Shown: positions 13,121 through 25,071 of the stretch, piece after piece
How positions within the stretch are numbered: position 1 is the first letter of the stretch
How the letters are laid out: each line of letters begins with the position of its first letter
DNA from: Gaeumannomyces sp. JS-464
Lineage: Eukaryota > Ascomycota > Sordariomycetes > Magnaporthales > Magnaporthaceae
DNA: 64,000 nt
Direction: 5' to 3'
Assembly: GCA_002197995.1 (NCBI GenBank)
Contig: NGZR01000005.1
Location: 5,146,001 to 5,210,000 of the forward strand
Notes under the pieces: model-generated
What the model was told of the DNA's origin: nothing
Database searches by the model: none
Seen by the model: the letters and a program-made list of their open reading frames with translations, nothing else
Made by a program: the position numbers and the translations under genes

Positions 13121-13171
13121 AGGTACCTACCTACGAGCCTACCTACCTAGGTAGGTATTCGTATACCTACC
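13121..13171. repeat. TACC repeat cluster with an 18-bp perfect palindrome
   Basis: Several tacctacc units flank the perfect inverted repeat tacctacctaggtaggta at 13140-13157. It could form a short hairpin or bind a dimeric factor. No gene is adjacent, and function is unknown. Confidence 0.75.
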
Positions 13172-14898
13172 AGGGAGGCCAAAGGTGCCCAATGTGCTCT
13201 GCCAGACCTCAATCGACCCAACACCGTAGAGCAGCGGCTAGTCGACCACTCAATCGCGCCCAGTAATCTGTGGAATATTCTCGTCGCATGCTGGTTCCTT
13301 CGGTTATTGGTTATTACTACGGCGGAAACTACGTAAGGGCAGGAGGTCGGCCAAAAAAAAAAAGGGGCCCTTTCCAGGGTCTGGTCTTTGAAGGGTCTCG
13401 ACGTGGTCGTCTGGGAAAAATAAGGCATCTGGCCGGTTCGATTGGGCAGCTAACGTCATCAGGACGGAATGCCGTCCAGCCCAGGAACTGACAGGGAAGC
13501 CACCACCCAGACCCCACAGTCCGATGGGAGAGACCGCTGGGCGGCCGACGTCTGAGCAAGCAAACACCATGTTTCCAAGCTCGGGGTTGATGTCAAACAA
13601 ATAAGTACCTCTACCTGTCTGGGCGTGCCCGCCTGCCCGACACACTGCGCGTATTTTGGTTATGCTTGTCTGTTCCTTTTGTGCATTTCTGTTGCAGAGC
13701 CTCAAACAACAGTAATCAAGCCGAATATCTCGAGAAAACCTGGCGAGGAAACACGAGGGACCGACCCGCCGCCTTGGGGATCCTGTCTGACCCTTTTTCC
13801 TCTTCTTTCTTGTCGACCTCGTCGCATTTTGCCTGTAAGGAACATCCCTTCCGTGATTTCTTTCCTCACTTTTTATTTTTATTTTTTATTTGCATCTCCC
13901 ATAGGCTGCTGCCGATCTGCATGATACTTGGCCTGGCCACTCCTCCCGCGGAAGCAAGCCTTGGACCGCCTATCAAATCCGTCTCCTTGGCCGGCCGCTC
14001 CGCAGGCTGACTGACGTTCTGGGCGACGGCAGGGCGTGGTTTGCTCCGGCTGCCTGCATTTAATGGCCGTTGTCCTACCTCGCACGGAATAATCGCATCG
14101 TGTTGCTTACCCCTCCCATTTCTTCCTGCGCGTCTTGCTCAATCGTACAGTCAGTCGCACCCTGTCGGCTTCCTCCTGCCAACCAAAACAGCCCAACGAG
14201 GCACGCAAAAGCAGCAACAACCCTGAGAGCATTCGACCAGAGGCGCCAAGCCGAGCCATTCTGCCCAACGCCGCCTGCAGCCGCCTTCTGCAGCAGCCCC
14301 CCTCCTCCCCTGTTGCAGCAGTAGTCGCAACAACGAGCTCTCAAAGGACCAGACAGACGCTGGCTCCCGGCGCGGGCCTTGGCGCAACTGGCTGGCTCGT
14401 CGCAATCCGCGATCCTCGAGATCACCACAGCGCACCCGGCTGTGATCAGAACGGCGAGCCGCATGCAGCCGACGGGTCCAGGGGCCCCCAGAGGTGTACC
14501 GCTCTAGCCTCCGTGTCGGTCGGCTAGTGTCAGAGACCCAAAAAAGGTGCCAGAAACAAAAAGTGCCAGAAACAACACACAGACCACCGCTCCCGCGCAT
14601 CACGCAAGGCTCGGCCGCCCAACAGAACCCCGCCCGCCCCTCGTTCAATCCCACGCTCTGACTGCGTGCCGGCACAGGTGAGAATTTCTCCCTTGTAAAC
14701 CGCCTGTCCCCCTACCGTTTCCTTTCTTTCTTTCATTTTTTTTTTTCTCCTTCTCTCCTCTCCGCACCTTCGCTTTCTAACCCACCCTGCAGCCTTTCCT
14801 GTCTTCCCGCGCAGATCCTCCCTTGCGGCACTTTGCAGCAGGGAGATTGGTCGACAGCCATACCAGCCATCCTCAGCGTCCTCACCGTATCCGTCGTC

Positions 14899-17800
14899 AT
14901 GGCGGAACGCTACAGATACGGCGTGCCACGGCCACGCTCGCCGCCTACGTACAACCCCGCCCGGGCGACGGCAGAAGGTTTCACCTCGCTTTACACCGGC
15001 GACCTGCCGCCCGTCGCCGCACCGCCCTTTTACGACCTGAACCTGATGACCCCCCGCGGCCAGGCAGCCGACTACCGCGCCCAGCCTTCACCTCACGCGA
15101 CCACCCACACAACCTACGCCGTCGTCTCCAACGATCCCCAGACGACGAGGCCTTCCACCCTCAGAGCCCCCAGCGTTGGCCGCCATCGCCGCTCCGCCAC
15201 CATCGACACCCATCAGGCCCCAATCATCGTCACCACCATGCCTTCGTCCGGCCGCCCTGCCGCCCCTGGCTCGCACTCATCACACGGCTCTAATATATCC
15301 TCTAATATCTCTGGCGCCCGCACCGCCAGCCCGACCCGAGACACCTTCCGCGCCGGCGACAGCTACCGCGCCAGCGACGACGGTGCCTACTACACCCAGC
15401 CCGCCTCTTCGATACGCCAGCGCAGCCACCGCCACTCGTACGGTGGTCAGCAGGGGCTGCAGCCATTCAGCGCCGCTCTGGACAACGACGAGTACAAGCG
15501 CCTCCGCGACAGACAGTCAGGCGAGGACCGCTACGGGGTCCCCTCACGCCAGGACTCGCTTCGCAGGCGGCCAATGTCGGTCTACGCCAACATGCCGGCC
15601 AACGGCGCTGCCCCCATTGACTACGAGGGCACCGATGTCGAGTACACGAACCCGAGCGAGCTGGTCAGGTACGACCTGGAGCACTCGCGGCCCCTGCACC
15701 GCCGTCGCGAGAGCATGGACCGCTATCAGCGTCCCACCGTCAGCGTCACGGCCGACATTGGCGCCCCGCGCGGCCGCGGTCCGCCCCCGACCACCTGGGC
15801 CTGGACAAGATGAACCAGGGCATCACTGCCGGAGTCTACGATCAGCCTTCAGTCCGCATGCCTCCCCCTCACGCCATCGATCCCACCCTTGCCATTCGCC
15901 AGGGCGGCCTCCTCGAACCCCCGGACAGTCCTGCGAAGCGAGTTAGGGGCAGCTCGCGCACTCGACCCGTCTCGCTGTACCAGGAAAGAGACGCGAGTAG
16001 GGATCGCGCTCGCGATGAATACTACCGAAGCCAGAAAGACGAGCTTATCCAGAAGGAGCTCAAGGACCGGAGCGTGAAGTCGACGCAGTTGCTCAGCGCG
16101 GATTCGGTCTCGCGATTGAGGGCAAGCCTGCCGAGCCTGCTCGTCGTGAGCATGATCGGGATCGCGATCGAGACCGGGACAGGGAGCGAGACAGAGAGCG
16201 AGACAGAGAGCGAGACAGAGAGCGAGACAGAAGAGCGCGATCGGGAACGAGACCGTGAGCCGCAAGACGATCGTCGGCGGGAACGCCGAGAGCGCCGCAA
16301 GGAGTATCACGAGACTGATCGCAAGCGGACCTCGGACGAGGACGTCGGCCGAGTCATCGTCCGGGAAGAGGCTCGCCGTGCTGATCCGACACTGGCAAGC
16401 CCCGTCGCGAGAGCCCACGGGGAGATGCACAGGCGCCACCCAAGGAGTCTCCCGATGCTGTTGCCAAGATCACCAAGGAAAAAGAAGAGCGAGGGCCCAG
16501 AGGATGGCGAGCGCGAGCCACGGCGTGTTCGCGACAAGGTGGCCGCCGGCCTGAGCCTCGCGGCTGCCTCGATCGGCCTGGGGTCTGCAATGAAGGACAA
16601 GGACGAGAAGGCTGAGAAGTCAGAGAAGGCCGAGAAATCAGACAAGATCGAGAAAGCCGAAAGGCGGAACGGCCCGAGAAGTCGGAAAAGGAGGACCGGA
16701 TCTCCTAGGCGCCCGCATCGAGGAACCTACCAAGAAGCGCGAGGGCTGGGTGAGAAGCCCGCCTGTCAAGGACATGAGCGACAAGCAAAGCCTATGTCCA
16801 GGATGAATGGGAGATCATTCGATCCTCCCTCGGACAACAGCAGGAAGCCGAGCCCCGAATCCGAGGGCAGACGGGAGATGCGTGAGCGTGAGCGGCGTGA
16901 TGTCGAAACCAGACACAACGGCGGCGACCTGACAGACCGCGGTGTGATTGTCGAGAAGCCCGCGGAAGCCCGGACTGTGGAGAGGCCGACTGACCGGCAT
17001 GCCAGCGCGTCCGAGCCCACGGAGAAGGACGACAAGCCCTCGCTAACCGCCCAGGGCTCCTCATCGGATGACAACAAGCCAATCGTGCGGCGATTCCGCC
17101 GACAGCGGGACTCCGGGTCGTTCAGGCCATCGGATCCAGCTGACCTGGAGGCCATCAAGGCTCAACTTGCAGCTAGAGAGGCCGCCAACAGGGACGGTGA
17201 AGCGCCAAGGCCCACCATCAGGGAACCATCCGTCGAACGCCGGCGGACGACGCCGCCACAGGCCGGCGATGCTTCTGCTACCCACCGTGGCGACGGCACA
17301 TCTCCCTCGCGCAGATCGGGCAGCTTGGAGGAGGACAGTCGTCGCGGTCGCGACCTGGCGCCTCCTGCCCATGAAGAGAAGCAAGTCCGGGTGGTGTCCC
17401 CGCCGCGCGACAAGGACGAGAAGAAGCCGCTCAGGGGCATCCTCAAGCCAAGCTCCAAGTTCCCGGAGCCGGAAGACTTTGTGAGGGAAGGCGTGGCACC
17501 GCATAAGGACGACAAAACCAAGAAGGATGTCCCGCCCGGTGCTCGCTGGACCAAGATCAACCGCAAGCTCGTCAACCCAGAGGCCCTTACCATTGGCAAG
17601 GAGCGTTTCGAGGTCCGGGACGACTTTGTCATCGTCCTCCGCGTGCTCAGCCGCGAGGAGATCCAGGCGTACACGACCGCTACTGCCCAGTTGCGAGGTA
17701 AGCTTATCCACCCCATAACCATTATCAAGCGTTGTCACGGAAATAGAAAGCTAATCTTATTCTTGACTTGTAGAAATGAGACAGAAAGAGTACGAGAAGT

Positions 17801-18204
17801 CGCGTGATCGTGAGGACGAAGGCCGTGACCGCGACCGGGACAGGGATCGGGAGCGTGACCGGGACCGGCCCTCAACCCGGGATCGAGACGACGACAAGAG
17901 GAAGCATCGATCTCGGAGGGACAGGGACGACGACGATGACCGCGACGCTGACCGTAGCACGCGCGACGGTGGGGAACGGCCCCGAACTCGGGATCGGCCC
18001 CAAACCCGGGACCGTGAGCGGGATCGGGATCGGGATCGCGACGATGAACGGGACCGCGACCGCGACCGCGACCGGCGGGACCGAGACCGAGACCGAGAAA
18101 GGGGCAAGGATAGGGATCGGGATCGGGACGACGACAGGTACAGGTCCAAGGATGACCGCGACCATCACCACCACCACCACCGGTCTCGCGACGACATCGC
18201 CTAA
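14899..18204 (+). CDS. DUF8035 protein with Arg/Asp-rich tail (frame broken several times)
   Basis: Start ATG at 14899 (MAERYRYGVPRP). The large exon runs to 17697, intron 17698-17773, and the last exon 17774-18204 joins as ...TAQLRE-MRQKEYEKS. The N-terminal third is Pro/Ser/Tyr-rich and disordered. The conserved DUF8035 block lies at about 17540-17700 with PPGARWTKINRKLVNPEAL and FEVRDDFVIVLRVLSREEI. The C-terminal roughly 130 residues are almost pure RD/RE dipeptides ending in a His run. The function of DUF8035 is not established; RD/RE tails are seen in RNA-processing proteins, so a nuclear RNA role is only a guess. Frame breaks: near 15793 (C run), 16115, 16232 (extra A), about 16430, about 16500, about 16665, about 16703 and one more before 16860. 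Each side reads as plausible family sequence, so a single gene with indels fits better than two genes. Confidence 0.78.
16184..16232 (+). repeat. Tandem gagcgagacaga repeat inside the DUF8035 gene
   Basis: About four near-perfect 12-nt units encoding RERD repeats in the inferred frame. The repeat is flanked by two compensating frame breaks (about 16115 and 16232), so the stretch is currently read out of frame. Confidence 0.8.
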
Positions 18205-19430
18205 AGGTCCCTGGCGGCCCGTCTGACGGCGCCCTCGTGGTCGGGATACATACGTTTCCATCTTTTTTGAGGGTTGCCGGCTTGGCTTCCTTGTATATCT
18301 CGCTCACGATGTTGACGACCATTTTATGACATTTTCACGTTTGATGATGACTATGTAGCAGGCGCCATGGTTGGCAGAGTCGAAAAGCGGCAAGACGAGC
18401 TCGTTTGGATATCATTTGGTGGCTTCTATATAACGTTGACAGAGTGTTTGTGGCTTTTGTTTTGGCGTGTCTAAAATAGATGTCTAAATTTTTTTATGCC
18501 CTTTTCCCCAGAAAATCCCGACCAGCGAACTGTCCGGGCGCCCGTCCCCCTGCCTTGGGTAGCCCTTGGTTACACGCGAGTGGCGGCGGGTCGTCCCGGT
18601 GGTCACTCGAGGGGCCATGGGGCATAAAAGCCAAAACTATTCAAGCAACGACGTTGAAAGCCGTCCTCCAGAAGAACGCGGGCTGGCACGTGGCACTTAA
18701 CTCATGTGACTTGCCCAGAGGCTGGCTCCCCTGTCCAGACAGGACAGGCAGGACACCTTGCCCGGGATTTGACATGGCGTCGTATCCCAAGCTTGCTCCT
18801 CTTGCTGCCCAAGTCGATCGATCCGTCTGTCCATTCCACTATCTGGTATTTCGCTGCTTCTGCAGCATCAGGCAAAGTCCCCGCTTCGGATGGGCTGGCT
18901 ATCTTCCCTCCATCTCGTCCCATCCCTTCCTTACCCCTCCTAGGGCGCCGCCGCATCCAATGTCTGAATGTCCGACAAGTAGTGGAGGCGGGATCTGAGC
19001 TGCATAGGACAAAGGGAAGAACGAGAGAAAGAGAGAGAAAAAAATATGGGATGGTGTGGTGGTGGTGGTGGCGGTGGTGGTGTATATCCAATGACCCAGA
19101 AACATCCCGCAACCCCAACGGAGAACATCAGACTCCTGCTGGACGCGCGTGACGTCGAAAAGGAGAGACGGCCGGGGAAGGGGGGCCTAGACTAACCTGG
19201 CTTGCTCGAGAACAACAGAGCAAAACATGATGAGCCCCAACGATGCGGCTCAGTCTGTACTGGGGCCGGGGTCTAGCTGGGCCTTGGATCCTTTGTACGT
19301 TTCTTTTTCTTGCTTTCTTTCCTCCCCATTTTCCACACTCGAGTTTCCTTGGGACTCTCCCGTTTTCTCGCTCTACTTTCCCGTGACCTCTGGCAGAATC
19401 GGAACTCGGCAGGGTGGCGATCAGGGCTGT

Positions 19431-19589
19431 CATCATCATCATCATCATCATCATCATCGGGTAACCATGGGCGCGGCATCCGTCGGGGAACCATCCCGTG
19501 CCCGGCCTCTGCGAATCTAGGCCCTTACATCTCTTCTCTGAAATGGATTTTCTTCCCTGTAAGCAAAAAAAAAAAAAAAAAAAAAAAAA
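19431..19589 (+). repeat. CAT trinucleotide repeat and A25 run
   Basis: Nine CAT units at 19431-19457, then 25 consecutive A at 19565-19589. Neither sits in a gene I can support. Confidence 0.8.
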
Positions 19590-21324
19590 CGGCCCGAAGA
19601 CGGAGAAAGAGAGAAGGAAAACTCTATAATTCCAGAAGTTGCGTGGGTGGTGGGGTGAAAAAAGGAAACCGGGATTTCCCAACAGGTCAGCACCGAGCTT
19701 ATTCTGGGAGGCGAGGAGGGGTGTGTGGGCATGGAGAAGCGTCTCTGATCCAACGGGCCTCCCTCCTCGTCCACCTGTCTGATCTGGCTGGTCTTGTTGC
19801 ACGGGGAAATAGCAAATTAAGACCGGAAGGAAACTAAACACGCACCACATACGCACAATACCCTCGGTCCTTGCCGTTCTTGACTGCCGGCGGCCATCCC
19901 CGGAGGGAGTGTCCGGGGCGGCCGCGCGCGCGTGTGTGGTCCCAGCGCCGCGGAGCCGACGCCCAGCGGGAAGGGAAGGCTTTGCGGGGTGGGGGGTAGA
20001 GGGGTTCTCTGCCTTATCGGGTGCCTCTTTCTAAGCTTGCTTACCCTTGGCCGTCATGCCACCCGGGGGTTTTTTTTTCCCCCCGGTATCCATGTATCGA
20101 GCAACGGCCTACCCTGGAATGGGCATCCGCTCGGCCGCCTGACACTGCCGGACGCTGGCATCCCCCAGCCGTCGACTGGCGGCCCCCCCGAGGGCGCGGA
20201 GAGTTTGCTGGCGGCGTGGCACGAGGCCGGCTATGGAAAAAAAAAAACTCTATGAGGGATGTTCGATGCGCCCGAGACGGACCACCTCAACATCCCAGAC
20301 CCGAGGAACGCGTGGCCCTGTCGAGACGGGGGACTGGACAGCCAATACTACTGGTCAGTCCTGTCTGGTCCCGGGAAAAATAAATAAAATAGGATTATGA
20401 GCACATACAGAGTAAACATACGTAGGAGGCACGTAGTGGCTGGCTCTACATGGGTAGTACGACCGGAGAATGGTTGTATATTTAGGAGTTTTTTTTTTTT
20501 TAGGGACAGATGAGAGTTGGGCGTGCCGGGCATTAATATGCGCTGACACACACATCCAATCCCATGGGTGTGCCAAAAATGGGCGCGCATCGCAGGGCAA
20601 TGGCAATACCCGATCCGGCCGTCTCCCCAGCACCAAAAAAAAAAAACTCCTGCTGAGGAGATCGCGAGTCCGGGGTGTGAGTGGGGATATATCCATCCTT
20701 GCAAAGCCCCTCGGCGTGATATATGCTCGGTGAGGAACAGCAACAGTCTAGGAATAAGAGAGAAGAGGAGCGTGGGAAAATGGCGAGAGAAGAAATGAGA
20801 AAAAGGAACAAAAAGCCGAAGGTCAAAGAAAAGCGTCAAGTCTATCTGGCATTCCCGCCATATGTCAAAAGCCACCAACCCATCATAGCCCGCCAAACCA
20901 CAGACCAACCAACCAACCAACCCAAGCACCACAAAGGTCTAAAGGCCAACAGAAGATGGCAAGAGAAGGACAGGAAAGGGCTGACAAAATGAAATCGTGA
21001 GGCAAATGACGTGAGAAAAGGAAAGGAAGCCAAAGGGGAAAAACATAAAAGAAAAGCACCCCGGAATAACCTCCGTGGAGCAGCCAAACCCACACAAAAA
21101 CGCTCATGTTTTTTATATCCCTTTTCCACAAACTTAAATACCTTTTCCCAGTCTTGCCCAATCCAGCCAAACGTTGTGGGGATATCAAGCGCAGAGGAAG
21201 AGAGAAATGCATAGGGCGTGGAGGAAAAGGGTGGTTTTGAAGAAACGGAAGCAAACAGAACAAGTGGAGAGAACCGAGCAAGCGCCAGAAATATGGAAAG
21301 CATCGAGAGAGAAAAGAAAGAAAG

Positions 21325-21350
21325 AAAAAAAAAAAAAAAAAAAAAAAAAA
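21325..21350 (+). repeat. Poly-A run, 26 nt
   Basis: Twenty-six A after aaagaaag, about 260 bp beyond the stop codon of the minus-strand DUF8032 gene. On that gene's sense strand it is a poly-T run in or near the 3' UTR. Confidence 0.8.
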
Positions 21351-21609
21351 GGCGGAGAAAGCGCTGCCAACCCACAAATGATTGATGCGAGCAAAGATGG
21401 ACAAAGCGCAAAGACAGACATAACACCACACATATGGCTTCGAAAAAAAGAAAGCGCTGAATTTCAACAAGATGCGGACAAGAAGAGCAGATGGTAGAAA
21501 AGGCGTGAATAGAAAAGGAATGAACCCCCTGAGTCCAAGCAGATGTCCCGAGGTGGGTGTAACCTATAGGTAATCAGACATGCGGTTGCGATGAGAGGCT
21601 AGCCCGAGC

Positions 21610-24600
21610 TCAAGACGACTCAGTGTCGTCCTTCTTCTCGCTTCGGCGCATCCTCTCGTTCCACTTGCGCTTGCCCACGCGCGTCTCGAAGTGCGGGCTG
21701 ACCGTCTTGACGTCCTGCATGAGCGACTCGATGGCGGTACGAGTCTTGTTGCGATAGCAGTCGACTAGCAAGATGGGCGAGGATGTGTCAGTGGCGTCGG
21801 GTCAACAAACAAACGAACATATATGGTCACACGACGGGAGGTAACAGCAACCAGCGTTGTCGCCCTTCAGTTCGAAACAAGAAAACACACGAGAGGACTT
21901 ACGGGCACGTTGGAGGAAGATGGTCCGGCCGGCAAACACGCGGCTCTGGAGCCAGGCCATACGGAAGCCGAGGTCGTTGAGCCGCACCTCCTTGCCGCGG
22001 AAGGCCCGGCGCATCCTCGGAATGGCCACCTCGCCTTCGGTGCCGTCCGACATGGGACCTTGACCATGGACCGGCCCCGGGCCCGGCACCGCCCCTCGAC
22101 GCCCGCCGGCCCTCGGTGTCGGTGGTACCGTCGTCCTCGGCCCCGCCCGATGCGGCGGCGTCGTCGCTCAGGTCGTCCACAAAGAACTTGGAGCCTGTCG
22201 GGCTGGGAGGTGGGCTCTGCATCTCGCGCGGGAAGTAGGAGCGGGGGTAGACGGAGCTGTTCTTGCGGAAGCTGTCCGGGATCTCGCGCGTGTCGACGCC
22301 GTCGAGCGTTACCCGCACACGGAGCCGCGACTGCCGGTCGCTGTCCTCGACCAGGATGAACTTGCGCTTCTTGGCCTCGGGGATGTCCGGGAATAGGTCC
22401 TCGGGCTCGTCGTCGGCCCGGCTGTGGCGGCGTGCCGCGGCGACGGCGCTGCTGCTGCCGTGGTGGAGCGTGTCGTGAATGGACGGCATCGACGATGACC
22501 CGGACGGCGCGTTGCCCGGGTAGGCGCCGTAGCCGCTGAAGGTCTGGGTATGGCGGACGTCGTCCTGCGACCCCGCCTGGGTGGGGGCCTGGTGGTGGTG
22601 ATGGTGGTGTTGGTCATCCGAAAAGGAGTCTCCATCGCCTAGAAACAAGGGGGTGTTAGCCGAAGGATGTCAACCGTGGCTTGGCAGGTGTGTGTGGAGC
22701 CCGTTGGATACAAAAGGGGCACGCCAAGGGCGATGAAGTGACAGAAAACGGGGACAAAGCCATGGTGCGCGCGCGAGCAACTAACAACAAACTTGCGATA
22801 CAATGAGCAGACCGGGGCTGAAGCAGCGATGCCTATTTTTCTCCCTTTTTTTTTTTTTTCTGCCGGTGCGTGTGTATGGTAGGTAAGGTAGTAAGGCTGT
22901 AAGGTATGCAAGACAATTTTGGATGTGAGTGAGGCAGCGTCTGCGGCAGAACGAGAGGGCGAGGTGGCAGAACAGGCAGGCAGGCATGCAGACTAGATGC
23001 GATGCAGAAGCCAGGCTCTTTCGTACAGAACGCCAAATCGACAACGCGCGCGAGAACCACCAAAACAACAGAGCCCAAAGACAGGGCCGAGGACTAGATG
23101 GTGTGTAATGTACAATGCGTCTCACGTCACCCCCGACACTATATCTGCCGGTGACCTTCCGAGACGTTTTGGCTTTTGGGTGGCTGCGAGCGCTATTTTA
23201 ACGACAAAGGGACGGGCTGCGCAGGTGTCTTCCGACGTCCGTATAAAACAAAAAACAAAACCCAAGATAATGAGGAAAAGGACACACTTTGAGAAACCCA
23301 GAAACAAAACCAGGAAAATGACAGGTAGGAGGGAGAGAAAAAAAAAAAAAATGAGAAAAATAAAGAGGATGAGAACTCGCAGCACAGGTATAATGGTATA
23401 GATGTTGCGCGAAGGGTGTATCGTCTCAAGAAATAAAGGAAAAGAAAAGCCAATGAAGGTTATTTCAATCACATCTGGTGAAACATACCGACTTCTTCTC
23501 CGCTCCCCTGACCACTTCCGTCGGCGTGAGCGTGGTGGTGGTGCTGCATCTGGCCATGCTGTTCATGCCGGGCTTGCCCATGCCAGCACCGCCAGGGCCC
23601 ATGGAGCCCGGAGCAGCCGGCATCCCTGGCGGTCCTCCGGGGCCAGCGGGCATGTGGCCACCAGCGGGCTGAGGGTTCATCTTTGACCGGTTCGTCATCT
23701 TCGCCATGCGCCGCACGCGCCGGCTCCCGTAGCCTAGGGTCCTGGTTGCTGTTGCGCCAGCTGTCCACCGCCCTTTGGATCAGACCCCGCTTGCCGCGCA
23801 GGGGCGGGTTGAGTTCCGCCAGCGCCCAGCCCACCGTGTTGCACTCCGTCTCATACTGCAGCCTGTTGCCCCTGTACTGGTCCTTGGACACGCATGCCCT
23901 CGGGTAGACGCAGTTGTCCGTCTTGAACTCGGGCGACAGCTCCTCCGTGTTGACCGACTCGACGTCGCACCTGATAGTGTACTCCATCTTGACGCGGTCA
24001 CGTGAGTACTCGAACGCAATCCATTGAACACCGTTCTGGTCTTGTCGCACGACCAAGGGAGTAGTAGCGGGGATAGGGCCGGGAGCCGCGTTAGGGTTGA
24101 CAGCCGATGCGCCGCTTCCAACGCCCTGCGCGTTCTGCATGGGGGCGCCATTCTGTGCGCTCTGTTGCTGGCCCATTGGAGACTGCTGTTGACCCATTGG
24201 CGGTTGTTGCTGCATCGACGACTGAGACATGGGCGACGGCTGGCCTGGGCGCTGTAGTTGCGGTGGCATGCTGTGCGCTTCGATCTTGGGATGCCTCGGG
24301 CTACCCGTCATGCCTGCCTGCGCGTGTTGCGTCGCGTGTCCGTGCTGGCTCATCTGGTGTTGCGCGGCATTGTTGTGCGACATCATCATGCTCGGTTGCG
24401 AGGTCATGTTCTGGTGCGACTGCTGCGGGTGCTGTCCGTATGGCGAGGCTTGCGCCTGCGTGGGCATCGGCGGGTACTGCGCCTGCTGGCCATAGTACAT
24501 GGACTGCTGGTGAAGCTGTGATGTCGGTTGTGCGTACATGCTCCGTTGCTGATCGTGGCCAGAAGGTGACGCGACAGAGGCTGGCGAGTTAGACTGTGGC

Positions 24601-25071
24601 GTGTGGTAGGACATGGGCGGGTATGGAGGTCGAGGCATCGCGGCGGCCATCATTTCCGAAGTGTCTGTGAGGAAGGGGCGGGGTGAAAAAAGACGCGTCA
24701 ATTCCAAAGTACAGGCAAATGTGCTGTGTGACGTGTGCCGAACCAAATCCTCCTGTAACCCGTAGCCAGCTGGGAGGGGGCGGCGACTCACCTGCGGATG
24801 TGTATCCGCTAGTTGCACCGGGTGTGCTGTACGGGCTCTGCTGGGCGTAATAGGGGATGTCCTGGGTGTGCTGAGCGCCACTAGTCTGGTTCGGTTGTTG
24901 CTGCTGATGCTGATGCTGGTACGAGTAGGGTGACGAGTGTTGCTGCTGCTGGGGAGGAGCGTGGGGATGATGCTGCTGCACAATGCTCGAGGGTCGAGGA
25001 TGTGGCTGTATATGTGAAGGTGCTTGACCTTGCTGCGGGTTGTGGGGATGATGCTGCATGGAAACGGCCAT
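21610..25071 (-). CDS. DUF8032 Gln/Pro-rich nuclear-type protein
   Basis: Exons on the minus strand: 25071-24792, 24664-23489, 22638-21903, 21764-21610. Start MAVSMQHHPHNPQQ. The N-terminal roughly 300 residues are Gln/Pro/Met/His-rich, like transcription co-activator low-complexity regions. The first conserved block (about 24050-23720) has the motifs VQWIAFEYSRDRVKMEYT and GLIQRAVDSWRNSNQDPR. A second block near the C-terminus has GTEGEVAIPRMRRAFRGK and RMAWLQSRVFAGRTIFLQR, continuing across intron 4 as LDCYRNKTRTAIESLMQD. The family is fungal and uncharacterised as far as I know; a role in gene regulation is inferred from composition only. Breaks: an extra G near 23730, several compensating shifts to about 23560, and two apparent missing bases between about 22095 and 22050. 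The third intron (23488-22639) is 850 nt, very long next to the others (about 127-138 nt). Confidence 0.85.

Larger units (their letters stand above)
8646..14898. other. 6.2-kb gene-free spacer
   Basis: I find no ORF with recognisable family features or convincing splice structure on either strand. It contains an 18-A run at 8895-8912, a CT tract near 9907-9930, a CAGGG repeat, a T30 run, a TA microsatellite, and a TACC-type palindrome (listed separately). The last 250 nt look like the leader of the DUF8035 gene: a pyrimidine tract at 14718-14770 and a possible 5'-UTR intron 14678-14792 (gtgaga donor, ctaac branch site, cctgcag acceptor). Confidence 0.55.
18205..21609. other. 3.4-kb spacer between convergent DUF8035 and DUF8032 genes
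   Basis: No gene supported. The two flanking genes point towards each other, so both 3' UTRs lie here. Content includes a TGG repeat (about 19051-19081), a CAT repeat (19431-19457), A25 (19565-19589), A26 (21325-21350) and purine-rich DNA from 20700 to 21500. Confidence 0.55.

Noticed and set aside
16184..16232. CRISPR-like direct repeats
   Set aside because: Units are 12 nt without spacers and encode RERD; this is a eukaryotic coding microsatellite.
14833..17807. Two separate genes at 14833-15813 and 15810-17807
   Set aside because: The junction is a C run with one base missing; the DUF8035 family fits a single protein with this disordered N-terminus.
17757..18149. SR-repeat protein on the minus strand
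   Set aside because: It is the mirror of the RD/RE-coding exon of the DUF8035 gene; the plus-strand frame has an in-phase intron junction and the conserved domain.
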